A stretch of 64,000 nt of DNA from Neopestalotiopsis rosae (lineage: Eukaryota; Ascomycota; Sordariomycetes; Amphisphaeriales; Sporocadaceae): the NCBI GenBank assembly GCA_023078685.1, contig JALGAS010000009.1:124001-188000 (forward strand). Reading direction: 5' to 3'. Positions 47,566 to 59,722 of this stretch are shown piece after piece. Numbering within the stretch: the stretch's first letter is position 1; each line of letters starts with the position of its first letter. Made by a program: the position numbers and the translations under genes. Under the pieces are notes generated by a model, which saw only the letters and a program-made list of their open reading frames with translations, had not been told where the DNA came from and ran no database searches.

Positions 47566-49162
47566 ATGTCCGCAATCGATGTGTTTTCGGCCGCATGGCC
47601 ATCAAACTACCGGCCTTCGTCGCCAAATTCATTCGACACCTTTGATGTGTCTAGATTGTCCGCGACAAGCTGGCCTGATATACTTCAAGGTGACATCAGT
47701 GCCTCGCTTACAGGCTGGGGCGATGGAGAAATGTTAGAGTCAGCAACGGATCGCTTCGAGCGACCAGCCACAACCGAAGTGCACTCATTTGCAGGCTCGA
47801 AGCCAAGGAAGCGAGGACGGCCTCGATTGAGCCCTCGAGAAAATGATGACAAAACGGTACTTGACCATCTCACACTCTCATTCGCGCCTATGCTGATGGG
47901 GACATATAGCGGCGACGTGCTCAGATTCGCGTAGCACAGCGCGCCTATCGTAAGAGACAAACCTCGGCCATGGAAAATCTCCAACAGCAAGTTGACGAAA
48001 TGGCGAAATTGTCTGGCAACATGATGAGCTCTCTATCGACTATCTCAAAGGAACTTGCGCTGCTCAGGGTCTTCGAAATGCGTCCTGCGGCTGCGGTTAC
48101 TTTCAACTCTCTTGTGGAAGATTGCATATCACTGCGTACCATGGCCTCATCACAAGCGCACGATGCATCCGACGGCGATGTTTCAAAATTCCAAAATGAG
48201 TGGGATTCCATACTTTCAAAATGCGATTGGATGATCCCACGATATTCGGAGCCGTGGCCACAATCGCTGTCTACACCCCAAAACGACTTTGACGAGCCAG
48301 CCTCGCAACGACGCGGTTCGGAAATATCCATTGCAAGTCTACTCACAACCAGCCGTACATTTCCAGTATTTTCCAGCCTCGTCGATCCAGTCCCTCGCCG
48401 CCAACCAACATCATTCGCCCATCGACTTCACCTATTGTGTCTGGAGCGTGGATATCGTCTGCTACGAAACCCAAAGAGCGACATGCGCCTAGTGATGAAG
48501 TCTTTCGGGAGAACCTTGGCCAAGACTAGCCGTACCAATATCATTGTACAGCTTGAGAACATATTACGCGGGAGCTATACTGCGACTGAGAAAGACGGGG
48601 AAATCGCTCGCCCCGAACTTACTGCCAGCATCTACAGCCCGCTCTTACCTGCTCCTCCTACTGTAGCCACTTCGACCAAGAATGAGTGGCTCGAGCCTCT
48701 AGACGTGCATTACCTTCTTCTGAAGAGCAATATTCCCGTCGAGACGGACTCTGTGCTGATTGAGCTGTCCACCAGCAGCCCACAAGGCCAAAGCGTCGAT
48801 GTGAGTTTATTCCACATGAAAGAACATATTGCGGCGTGATTAAATTGGGGATTCTAATTATTTCTTTGACAGAGCTCCATGGAAAGCACCCCTGATTGGC
48901 ACGTAGAGATTGCACCTGTTGAAGAGTCTACTGGAAACGCGTCCCCCCAGGTAAGAGTATTTGATGTGAATTACTTCCTAGAGAGTAAGTGTTAATCCTC
49001 ATCGCTACCCGCATACAGTGGGGCTGATGCTAATCAATACATAAAGTTCTGGGCCGAGTCGGTGTCTGTAGCGGTAGTTTACCAATCCTTCGTCGCAAAG
49101 AGGTCGAGGCGGCAATGTACTATGCGATGGGCCTAGGAGCCGAGCCAAAGGACAATGAATAG
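47566..49162 (+). CDS. bZIP transcription factor with AT-hook-like motif
   Basis: Four exons (47566-47856, 47910-48800, 48873-48984, 49047-49162) join to 469 residues. The start is the ATG in ACACCATGTCC; the frame upstream has only a TTG. An AT-hook-like KPRKRGRPRLS lies at about residues 77-87. The basic region, created by splicing at 47909, reads RRRAQIRVAQRAYRKRQTS and is the fungal bZIP form (RAQxRxAQRAYRxRK). The leucine-zipper part after it (MENLQQQVDEMAKL) is short. The C-terminal end (DVNYFLE, then LGRVGVCSGSLP and AAMYYAMG) is a conserved module of a fungus-only bZIP group of unknown role. It should bind DNA as a dimer in the nucleus. No target genes are evident nearby. Confidence 0.85.
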
Positions 49163-49596
49163 ATGGCTTTATTATGAGCGGTACCGCGGAAACTACGTAC
49201 TGTGAGCCTAGATGATCCAATCACATGCTGACTAAGTTCTGGAAATTGAAATGCCTTGCGTATGCCTATGGCCAACCGAAAGACAATGACGCCCACACAC
49301 GATTATCCGTTAATGCTGAGACTCCACTACCAGTAGGCATGATCTTAGGCATTGGTGACGGCGAATCTGGAACAGTGTTCATGTAGGAAGCTACCTGAAT
49401 GTTGAATGGGAAATCGGCATTTCCGCCCTTTTCTCCCTCTTACCCACTTTAGCTCGCACCCTTTGCCATCAGTAGATTGATCAGTTTTGCCCTGCTCACT
49501 CCTACTGTGTGGCCTTGCAGCTAGAGACATTCACTCTTTTGACCTTCACTTCGTTTTCTCGTGCGTTCCCCGTGTACCAGTGACATCTAGACCCTG
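49163..49596. other. convergent 3' region
   Basis: Between the bZIP gene (plus) and the NLR-like/retropepsin gene (minus). No supported gene. Confidence 0.5.
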
Positions 49597-51185
49597 CTAG
49601 GGTCTTACATGTTCGGTGGTAACCTCCGCCGCCGAAGCGTTCGAGGAAGTCGTGGTTGATGGGTCTTCCCTTTCTGACTCCTCCGTCTGCTGTAACAATG
49701 TCTTCGGGGCCTGTAGTGTCTGTGCCGGAAAACTGGACGATTGTGCATTGGATATCAAGCTTGTCCGACGAGTACGGGAGATTGAGCCGAGGCCGTCGTG
49801 TGGAAATCCCATGGTCCTAGGCGTTGGTGCCATCGACGTCATGCTAGATATCGCCTTCGAGTTTGCTTTTGACTGTCTTTGCTGGTCGCGCTTTCGCTTA
49901 TCCTGCAGCTTCTGAAGCCTGATGAGGGTTTCATTATCGTCGCCATCTTCTATCGCTTGTATTTCGATCTCCTTGAGCTCATCTTGAAAGTTATTAAAAA
50001 ATGAACCAAATGTTTCACATAGTATCCTAGCTGAAAGCACTTACCATCGGTAATAATGTGTCGCATAGGGAGCACAGGTTCCATGAACTTCTTATATGCC
50101 AAATCTTCTATGATCCATTTGCTCCCCAGAACGACGTCAAAAGGCAAGCTGTCATCGTGTACCAGAAATGTAGATTTTGCGGTGTGTGCCTGGTTAGTTG
50201 AGAACCAGGTCACGGAAACTCTTCCAAGGGGTTTGAAAGGTTCAGGCTTTTTGCTTGCCCCGGTGAAATAACCTAAATTTTCCTCGGCAGTATCGTATCT
50301 GAGACCAGCTCGCTCCAGTACTCTCTTGCTTATCCAGTTTGGCCGACTACCTGTGTCAAGCTTGACGCGAACTACCACGTCATCGGCATCTTGACGTGGT
50401 ATGATGAAAGGGAATGACATAGGATCCCGCCTTGGGGGCCGAGTGTATAGATTGTGACGTAGAAGCGTCCGAATGTCCTCAAGTGTATTCTCTCTTTTAT
50501 CTGGAGAGAATTCAGGATGATCTTGCTCGATCTGGTCTCTAGCTTTTGCAATTTCTTCTTCTTCGCGACCGCCATCTGCAAGTCGGTCCTTGATCAAATT
50601 TGCCATTTCCCAAGTCTCTCTGGCAAATAGATCGGATCGCTGCAGAAGGTTTTCGATTCGATCCCCAAGTCTCTGTAGGGTTGTTCTACGATCGGCTTTC
50701 AGTACGGTTCGAAGACTATCAACACTTGTTGAACGGTTGACAGAGAAACATGCTTACAACTGATGAACGGCTTGTATACATCTCGCTAATATCTCGAATC
50801 GGTCGGAAAATCCGATCAACTCGTCCATGCCGTCGTCCAAAAGATCCATTTTCATAATTCGTCGCGCGCGCGCAAATTTTGGGTCGGTTTTGAATTCTTC
50901 CTTTACGTCTAGCTCTGACAGAAGATCCTGGATTTTCTCTATCTCTTCGCTAGCGTCACGTAGTAGCTCTGCGACGACCTCGGGATGCTCAAGGAAATCT
51001 GCCTCGAACATGGCGCTCCCTAGCTGGGGCGAAAATGATAACTTCCACATCATAATCGACGATCGCATTTTTGAACGGGCAGCTACTAACTTGGGTTTGT
51101 CTTTCCATCGTGTGAGGAGTGCCAAGACTCGCCCTGCCGTCTGCTCAATGGCGATAGTCGAGGCGGTGACACCTATTGGGTCCAT
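49597..51185 (-). CDS. protein with NLR-type N-terminal helical domain and retropepsin-like aspartic protease domain
   Basis: Three exons (51185-50758, 50715-50045, 49982-49597) join to 494 residues; introns are 42 and 62 bases. The N-terminus MDPIGVTASTIAIEQTAGRV is the opening found in front of many fungal NLR/STAND and ankyrin proteins. It is followed by helical sequence (EVVAELLRDASEEIEKIQ). In exon 2, VVVRVKLDTGSRPNWISKRV carries an Asp-Thr-Gly flanked by hydrophobics, and FDVVLGSKWIIEDL gives the second strand block, as in single-domain retropepsins such as Ddi1. The C-terminus is basic and Ser/Gln-rich, ending EHVRP, with no NACHT or NB-ARC domain. It lies head to head with the DUF6594-like gene, 422 bases away. 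A role in non-self recognition or a protease switch is inference; the fold may be inactive. Confidence 0.72.
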
Positions 51186-51607
51186 CGCGACCTGTGGAAC
51201 TTGTGTGGTGATGTAATGTAAAGGTGCTTACTTGTGAAATCCAAAAGAATTGAGATAAAAGACAAGGCTAGGTCCAGTTCAATATCCGCACCTGCAAAAT
51301 AGCAAAGCTTGAAGATACGCAATACGATTCCAATTGATGAGGTTCATCTTGGGCCCAGCAGCCAAGGTCACAAGGTAGCATGGCCTTCGCTTAATCAGTA
51401 AGCCACAAAGAGATGAGACGCATGATTTGCCCAATGACTGAAAGCTTGGGCACAACTCACCGAGTTCAGGTGCGGGGTTCAATTCGGCCATGACATGACT
51501 GTGTAACCACGTCTTACAGAGAAGTAATGAATTTATTGTCCAAAGAACATGTTTTTCTTGTCTCAATTGTTCCCACACGACGCGCGGGGAGAGATCTCGC
51601 GTCAAAT
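51186..51607. promoter_or_regulatory. shared bidirectional promoter region
   Basis: 422 bases separate the start codons of two outward-reading genes, short enough that control elements may be shared. No specific binding sites could be called by eye. Confidence 0.4.
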
Positions 51608-52694
51608 ATGAATACGTCAGCGCACGGGAATGGGAATGGGTCCGTCGCCCACGAGTCGTCTGAATTCGGCTATGGACGGCTCGCCCAGCTTCTTTCGGTA
51701 CGCCCCGAGGCTGCCATATTCCGAAAATTTAGTCAAATGAACTTGATGAATCTTCTCCGGCTTCAGGCAGAACTTCATGATCTAGAGGAGGAGCTCAAAG
51801 ATGTAAGAATTGACGATAAAGAATCGGAAGATCCAATCAGGCAACAGTATGGTGTTAGTTTTCGGGCAATGAGAGTCAACGCAAAAGATGGCGACTCAAT
51901 CCAGTCTGAGATGCTAGACAAGATCGGAAGGAAGTTGGACGAGTACAGTAAGTGCTGCCCGCACTCATATTCACTTCTTCCTGATTCCTTTTCTTTACGT
52001 GATTTTGACGCGATGGGCATACATAGACAAGGCTTTGCAAAACATGGCATTTCTCCATCAATCTGTAGAGCCATCCGACGACAGCATTCAATTCCTGAAG
52101 ACCTGGCTGGTAAGAGATGGTCTGGGAGATAGATTTCCTCGGCTATCTGGAAATGAGGCGAAGATCTGGAACGAAGAAAACCGAGCAGATTTCCTCACAG
52201 CAGGAATGGTTGGAGCACCAGACAGATTTACGAAACTTGTTAATGGCAGGATACTCAACTTGTACCATTTTCTTATCGGACGCTTCAGCAAGGTTAGTTT
52301 CTTCTCAAATAACTGTTTCCAGAGGATCATCAAGGCACGACAACTAAGATTATGTCTTTCTAACTAGTCTGAAGAAAAGGTATGGGATGGCAAAGTTCGT
52401 GATTATGACGAAAGTAAAATCCACTTGTTCAGTGGAGTCGTCATTGCAACACTGTCAGCAGCTCTCCCGACTGTGGCCATACTCGTGCTATATTTTGTTC
52501 AGAATATGCTTTATAGAATCGGTCTGGTCATTGTCTTCACCACTGTATTTTCGGTCGTCTTTGCATGGTTTACAGGAGCGAGAAAAGCCGAAATATTTGC
52601 TGCGACGTCCGCATTTGCAGCCGTGGAAGTTGTTTACATTGGGAGCGTGTCCTCCAATGATCCTACTTGTGTCTGCTCCCTTAGCGCGGCTTAA
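51608..52694 (+). CDS. DUF6594-like membrane protein
   Basis: Three exons (51608-51947, 52027-52292, 52368-52694) join to 310 residues; introns are 79 and 75 bases. The start is the ATG at 51608 (MNTSAHGNGNG); a frame extension to 51527 exists. The motif YGRLAQLLSVRPEAAIFRKF followed by MNLMNLLRLQAELHDLEEEL is the signature of fungal DUF6594 proteins. A coiled helical middle with LNLYHFLIGRFSK follows. The C-terminus has two or three transmembrane segments (VVIATLSAALPTVAILVLYF; IGLVIVFTTVFSVVFAWF; AATSAFAAVEVVYIG). The architecture is a cytosolic helical bundle with a membrane anchor. Function is not established. Divergent pairing with an NLR-like gene makes a membrane effector role worth testing. 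Confidence 0.82.
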
Positions 52695-53052
52695 AATTGA
52701 TAACTTTATCTCGATTTGAACAAGACAAAGAGCTGTCATAACAGTATCATGTAGCCTTCTCCGGGTGATACGGTGCAAAGCCTGGAAGCAAATTAACAGT
52801 CTTTACAGAAACCAGATATGAGTGTGGGAAATGATGGAGATACGGCCCATACGAGATTTCACATGTTATATAGCCACTGCTCGCCCCTGGTATGCGCACA
52901 TTACGCAGCTATATGAATTTTGTAAACATTGAAAAATTTCAAATCGATGAGCTATCTGAATATATAGTTATATTTAGAGGTATAATTTTGAACCCGAACC
53001 ACATAACTCCATGCAAAAAACTGTACTGGACTCGAAGTCTTTAGCGGCAGTA
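52695..53052. other. convergent 3' region
   Basis: AT-rich 3' flanks of the DUF6594-like gene (plus) and the XlnR/Xyr1 gene (minus). No gene seen. Confidence 0.5.
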
Positions 53053-55948
53053 TTAGAGAGCTAGTCCAGTGCCGTCGCCTGTCCAGCGATAAAGCGCAAG
53101 GAGCTCCCGCCGTCTTTGGTGCTGCTCCCCAAGATCCTCGGGTACACGACCGCGAACTTGGGCGAGAGCACTTCGCATTACTCTGCTAAAATTGCGCTGT
53201 AATCTGAGTTAGCCATGCTGCGCAGATGTTTCCCCAATTTGGGCATGCTTACCTGATATTCTGTACTCAACGTGACTACGCATGCCTCATGCGCTCTGAT
53301 TATGGTCTCGCAAGCCCGTACGACACTGGCGGAGGCCTCTGATTGAAGCTTATCTGCAATGAGCAGCAGGAGGAACGAGCCTTGAAGCAAGTAAATGCCG
53401 TAAAAGAACGGCATAAACTCCAGTCCGGGGTCGAACTCGAGAATGTTACCAATGGCTTCAGCGGCCGAGACTGCGTGTCCAGTGGCCGTGATGAAACCTT
53501 GGGATGAAATCCACAAGTCATTATCGTCAAGGAGATTGATCGGATCCCACTTTCCAGCAAGTAGAATGTGTAGTACATGCATGACATGAGTACCATATGA
53601 GGTTACTATTCTCGTCTGTATGTCGGACTCGGTCATGCGGGATGAGGTTGTCCGGACGGACCGTGCCGAGGGAGATCCAATGTGGTCGAGCTCTCCAGGC
53701 ATCTCTAGAGTAATCGAGGGCTCGCTCTTGTCCTCGTCGTGTGCGTGAAAGTGCTGCTGCTCAAACTTTTTGAGTGACTCTTCATAAGCTTCGAGGTGGC
53801 GGGTAATTTCAGCCATTTGCCCGTCCCATTCAGGCGCCGATCGGAAGGTAATACCAAATCGAGGGTGGTTACGTGCATGGTGAAGATCGACGATCTCCCC
53901 CAAGATCGTCATCAATGGGAGGAAATAACCAAAAATAGAATGCCCAGTGCATTCAAAGTGCGGTCCTCGAACCCTCTCTTCTACCAGTGCTGGATCCGTC
54001 GTACCTGAACCAAAGTTGCCATTCTGCCATTCAGTGTCGTCCATCGGCTGCAGCAAGCCTTCGCATTCGATATCGAGAAGAAATAGCGGCCGGTTGTAGC
54101 AGAGTGCCAAGTGTCGGTCCATTGTGTAGGTCAGCCACCAGATCCGTCTCCGCTCTTCCCGCTCTTCCTCGCTGGCGATGCCAGCCTCAGTATTGATGGC
54201 ATCCACAATATCGTCTTGCACATCGTTTGCTTGCGGCGGCGACCGCGGCAATTCGCGACCCAGCTTCAACTCTCTTGCGAGAGACCATGCTGCATTCCAC
54301 CACCTCAGGCTGGCACCTTTGTACTCACTTGCCGATACGACTGTGGCCAGGTGAATATAGGTTACAACATCGTCTAGCGTCCCTGCTGCGCCAAAGGTAC
54401 CAGGCTCTCCCGTCACATTGTCCAGACAGTTTGCTCCTGGTAAGGACACGCCAAAGCCTCCCAGAGCTACGCTGTCCAAGGCGGGGCTGTCAACTGGGGA
54501 AGTTTCTCCAGAGGGAGTGTGGATAAGGGGCTTCAAAAGGTTGACAGTCAGCTCCAGAAGCTTTTGACAGATCTTTCCTCGGGCAGAAGGAACCGCCGTC
54601 AGGAATTGGGCGTCGCTTGTCTGTGCTGCAACCCACAGCATGCTCGCAAGTAGCGCAGGTTGGCACTGACGTGGCTTGCTCGGGTGGAGGAAAGATCGCT
54701 TTCTGAAGACGAAGCCAAGAACATATGGTGACATTGGGTGAGCATGAGCTGATGAGGAGCTTGCAAAGTATAGATCGATTAGGTCGCAAGCCAGCGCAAC
54801 TGGAATGATATTTCCAAGGTGCGGTATAAGAGGGTTGAGAACTGGGTATCTCGACTGGTGCTGGTAGTTGACCTGCGGTTGCGGAACATAGGACTGATAT
54901 TGAGGTGGTGGTGAGGGCATGGGTAGCCATCCTGGTGATTCGGGTTGCCCTCCAAGGTGATAAGCACTGATTGGACTGGTCCCAATTCTGAATGCTGCAG
55001 CAGGATTTGCCGAGAAATTATTGGCGCTCTGAGTCTGGAGCGCGTAGGGTATGTCTGGGTAATTTTGCAGGTTGCCGCCTTGGTTGGGCTCGTAGGAATG
55101 ATGACTCGGTCCAGCAGCCAGAATCTGGCCTCCGATATCTTGTCGATCGTACAGATTGCGCATCGTGCCAAAGGCTTCCAAATCTAGTGACGTTGGACTG
55201 TCTGGCTGATCTCTCTCGTATGCGGCTATGTTGGTAGACAAATGTGGTCGGCGTGAGCTAAGCTCTGCTAGACTATCCAAATTGGTGGTTTCCTGTCCTT
55301 GGTCCATGTTCTCCTCCTCGATGTCGTTCAAGGCCTTTTCGCTGGCATTGGACACATGGTCCTGTCTCGATACCGCATTGCTTGTCCTTTGCTCAGAGAC
55401 AGAGCCATCTTCGTCATTTGGCCCCGGAGATTGCTGACCATTTTGTGACGCTGCAGCTTGAGCAGCAGCCTGTTGGGCGATATCCTTTCGGGATGCCTTG
55501 CCTCGCTTCTTTCTCTCGCGGACATACTCACAGCCTAGTCCAAACTCTGGTACTGTGTTAGCAGCTCAGATTACATACCACAGTTTAAGGGATCCATACC
55601 GATACAGTGCGCGCAAGGATGCTGGCCATCGCATTTGGTTCTCAGTTGGTTACACTGGTCGCAAGCTCTGCTGATTCTCCGTCGAATAGGCCCAGCAGCG
55701 CCGATCGAGCGAGTCACTGGCGCTCCGTAGGGGTGCTGACGGTGCTTTGGTTGAGGGGCCCGGGAAAGATGAGGCGTAGACACTCCGACGTGCTGCTGGA
55801 GGTGTTGGACATTGTACGGCGGGCCATGGCCAAAGGCGTCTAATCCGGCACCATGTAGGTGGTTGTTTTGGACATGAGCACTTGCCAAGAAGGTATTGGA
55901 CGGGATTGCATGATATGGTGAGAACCGCTGAAGAGGATTTGATAACAT
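53053..55948 (-). CDS. xlnR: xylanolytic/cellulolytic transcriptional activator XlnR/Xyr1 (Zn2Cys6)
   Basis: Three exons (55948-55600, 55546-53253, 53196-53053) join to 928 residues; introns are 53 and 56 bases. The start [14 protein letters not shown] is the conserved XlnR/Xyr1 N-terminus. The binuclear cluster has cysteines at 96, 99, 106, 112, 115 and 122 ([20 protein letters not shown], then HCIEFGLGC) and is interrupted by an intron at the same place as in known xlnR genes. GPIRRRIS precedes it and REREKKRGKAS-like basic residues follow. The middle-homology region carries [20 protein letters not shown] and [20 protein letters not shown]. The last exon gives VPEDLGEQ and ends [16 protein letters not shown], the conserved C-terminus. 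It activates hemicellulase, cellulase and D-xylose genes through GGCTAR sites; in relatives its own gene is under CreA control. Length matches (family about 900-950). Confidence 0.96.
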
Positions 55949-58900
55949 TGTGGTGAGTTTTGCTTCGTTGATTCTGTCTGGTCTTGGTGTGAGAGCAAAG
56001 TGTGATCGATGTCAGTGTTGGCAGGTCTGACTTCCTTGAGCATTAGAGGGTTTGCAACTTCGAACGAGTGAAGGCAGTTGGGTGAAGTGATTACAACGTC
56101 AGGGATCGTGCCAACTTCCGACTCTCAGGGAGCGAGATGGCCTAGACTATATGTTTGTTGAAGATGTAACCATCCAGTCTCGAGAGAAAGCAGTGATGGG
56201 GTTTGGAACACGGCAGTGAACCGGACCGAGCTCTACGATATAGCTGGCAAGGATACTGGTTTGATTCTATGCCAGGAAGTATGAGCATTTTCAAACCACG
56301 GAAAGCTGATCAAGTATGTTGTAGTAGGTAGACGGCCCAGCTGGGCTGACCTGTTAAGGGGTGGGGTTTGTCGACGAATGGGTAGGTTCCGAGTTGAGGC
56401 GGCGAGATGGGTACAAGGGTACAGATATCTTGATGATCGACTTACGGCTGGAACTGCCAGTATCCTTGAACTGTCTTCTCGAAGCACACACAGTTGAAGT
56501 CGACCTCTGCCGGCTGTGCGTAGGTATCCAATGACCTAGTTGGGCCCCGAGGCAGGCCAAGGATGGGGGAGTTAAGCCCGGAAGCAAGGTCGTTGACAAA
56601 AGGGTCAAAGGAAGTGAACCTGAACCCAAAGGGGGCAAAGCAAACAGATGGCAGCCGTTTACAGTTTGTCCTGTAGCCCCGTTCGGATCAGAATGACGGA
56701 CGTGGGAGAGAATTCTGTCACGCACAGGGAAGGATGCGTTCTTGTCTGACTCTGCCCTGGGTGGCTCTGGCCTGATTGGACGACGGAGAGTCTTTGCCTC
56801 AGCGTAATATCGCGTCAATGCATAATGTGATATTGAGCTACGCTCTACAGCGGTCGGTCGCAACAATTTCAGACGTCAGCGGCCAGGCAGTTCAATCCCA
56901 AGGTGTGCGAGTGAGTGTCGTCTCTTTTTGGTGGAGGGGGCGTATTTTCTCACGGGGGTACCTGTTTTATGGCCTGGCCATGCCCGGTCATCTCTGCCGC
57001 GCTGCTGGACAGGGATTATAGGCCAGAGCCAGGATCTCAGACTAGGGGTCATGACCATGGTCTTGTTGTGGCTCGACCTGCTGGGAATCTGGAATCTGGA
57101 GAAAGTCGGAGGGGGTGGGTACATGGGACGACGATCCCCATCGAGTACGTGTGGGGTATACGGCATGAATTGACAACGGCCGCGGGGAAATACAGCGCTC
57201 TGTCTGGTGGGCTGGTGGTTATGGCGGTCTACTTCCAGAGGTGATGGGTAAAATTTCGTCTCTCATCTGGTTCAGGATTTACAGGATCTCCAGTACTCTA
57301 ATTCAACATCAAGTCTTCTCTCCATAGCACCACACGACAGAGGCCTGTTCAAGTCACCATCACTACAGAGAGGTACGAAGTATACATGTCAGACTTGGTC
57401 CGAGTGGCACGCGAAATGAGGTACGTACAATATTGAAAGCCACATGGAAAATGAGGGACGGATCGCGCAACACTTCAACCAAGAGAACAAAGATGTTGCT
57501 TTGGACTTCCGTTCATCCATCCACACATGTAAGCCGGGGGTGGTGGTCTGGGGAGGGGTTTCTGGGCTACTCGCAAGCGAAACCGCAGGCTTTGACCGTA
57601 CTGGTTCTAGCTTGGAGATGCCATACCCAAAAAAGTGAGTGTGTGTGAGCATTGACGGTCAAGCAAGCAACGGCAACGGCAGCAAGCGCTGAGAACCAAA
57701 GCCTGCACAACTGAAGCGCAGGACAGGTATGGATGATTAGGACGAACTAGACGAACTAACGGCGCATGTAGCGTAGAATCAATTTGCAGCATCCTTGTCT
57801 TGCTCGCAACCCGCCCATTCTTGGCGGCAGTTGACCCATATTTTGAGCCCGAAAGATCTGGGGTTCGGGTAGAGAGGCGCCGAAGCAAAGCTAGCCCCCA
57901 GCACGTCGACCCTTGTGCCGCCACCAAGCTTCATGTTGTCTCCCTAGGTAAGGTGTACTGTAGGTACTGTTTACCACTCACACCAATCACCCTGTGATAC
58001 CTCATCGGTGTGGACGAAAAAATACTCCCGGTCTTCCTTTTTTTCAGATCTTGGTACGTCTATGCTCAAGAACATCAGCAGCAAGTTTCACGTGTAGTAA
58101 ATATACTACACTTACTGTCCGAGTGTATGTCAACGCATGTTTGTAGTAAAAACTTCCAAGCCACAAAAACCAACATTCCGCTGTCATCTAGACAAATCTG
58201 TCCTACCTCATTCCATGTCGACTTCATAATTGCAGAATCCAGCATGTGGCATGAGACAAGGTATGAGTGTTTTGATTATTAGCAGTAAGACATTGATCCA
58301 CATGACACGTGCTGAGCTCGTGCCATGTGTATTGTCGAATGTACAGGTAATTCCAGAATGCAAACTTGACATAAAACACGGCCAGTGTCATGGATTGCTG
58401 CTACTGCTTTTCCTCTCAGGTTCAATAGGGAATGTCATTTATGATTTGAGCTGTCAAGATGGTGAATCCGGAATCCTCACTTCTTGCATCATAGTACCTC
58501 GAAAGGGACGGTACGCACGTATAGTAGGCATGTAGTCTAAACGTCCCCCCTGTTGGAGTGCATGCACCAAGCATATTGCCATGCCAGGGCACAGGAGAGT
58601 GAAAGCTTCGCCCTGATCTATTGGTCTTGATATCCTACGGCATGTACAGTACCCAAGATCCGGAGGCGAGAATGCGGGCTTCGTTCCGAAGTCTGGGGCA
58701 CCGCTGCATGGTAGATGAAGTAGCCCAGACACCGCAGTGCGACATATGTAGAAGCAGGTCAATGCTGGTCTAATCCATTATAGTATAACCATGATGGATA
58801 TCTTATTTGCAACTGATTGCCCAGTCATATCAGAATGGTTGTTCGAGTGCAGTGCCAAATACGCATCTGACATCTCTCAGTTATTGTTGGCGCTTACCCT

Positions 58901-59392
58901 TCAGCTACTTCATGATGGGGAACATAGTCAATATTCGAATGCAACGTACCAGTATTTGCTACCACCCAACTATAGTTAAATGAGGCCAGAGCTAGAGAAG
59001 GTCTTCGGTATTTGAGGCAAGAAGAACCGGGCTGACACTTGGTACGTGCGGCCTTATAATCACTGCTATAATGACCGAGGAAGGGACGAGTGTGGCTTGT
59101 TTTGTTTAAAGGAGCTGCTGCCCAAATCACCGGCCCAAGTACGAGTACGAAGTAGTCCGAAGTAAAGAAGCTATTTTCATCTTTTATTTTCTTTTTCTTC
59201 TTGATTCGGATATGGAGCGGAGACTCATTCGGAAATAGTCGAGTGATACAGAGGACTATGTAAATTAAACATTCTGTAGAAAGTACATATTCGTGACCGT
59301 GATCCATGCAATCGTGCATTTGTTCGATGGATGCCACCGGAGCAAATGTACCTAGTTTAATGTGTCGACCTGTTGGAAACTACGCACCTCGT

Positions 59393-59722
59393 TCATGTCG
59401 GTACTTCGCGGGATAAGGCCGTCAAGTACCGATCGCCACTTCCCACGTTGAGACGTGCATCCCTCTGTTTTGTGGGCGGCCAGGGATCAATTAGACTTCT
59501 TTTTTGGCTTTTCAGACCAGTGTAGCATTGGAACTTGATCCCTGATCCTTCGAGGCCTGGGACCACCAAAGTACCATTCTGAAGCGTGCAATCCTTCGCA
59601 ACATGAACTACGCGCGCCGAGATAGTTTGCTGGGCTGATGGGGGCTTCAGCCAGGAGCCAAGGAGCATACCAACAAATGACAACTGCAACTTCCACAGTC
59701 TGGTCAGATTCCATGGCTGCAT
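59393..59722 (-). CDS. possible small protein with signal-like N-terminus (weak)
   Basis: From the internal ATG at 59722 the frame gives about 109 residues: MQPWNLTRLWKLQLSFVGML then a hydrophobic run, PSAQQTISARVVHVAKDC, TLQNGTLVVPGLEGSGIKFQ and a basic tail. The first 30 residues could be a signal peptide. No family is recognised, only two cysteines remain after the leader, and no intron supports it. It could equally be chance. Confidence 0.22.
   Translation of the reverse strand: MQPWNLTRLWKLQLSFVGMLLGSWLKPPSAQQTISARVVHVAKDCTLQNGTLVVPGLEGSGIKFQCYTGLKSQKRSLIDPWPPTKQRDARLNVGSGDRYLTALSREVPT

Noticed and set aside
56354..56866. 170-codon minus frame upstream of xlnR
   Set aside because: Ser/Pro/Arg-rich with no conserved feature; sits in the expected leader or promoter of xlnR.
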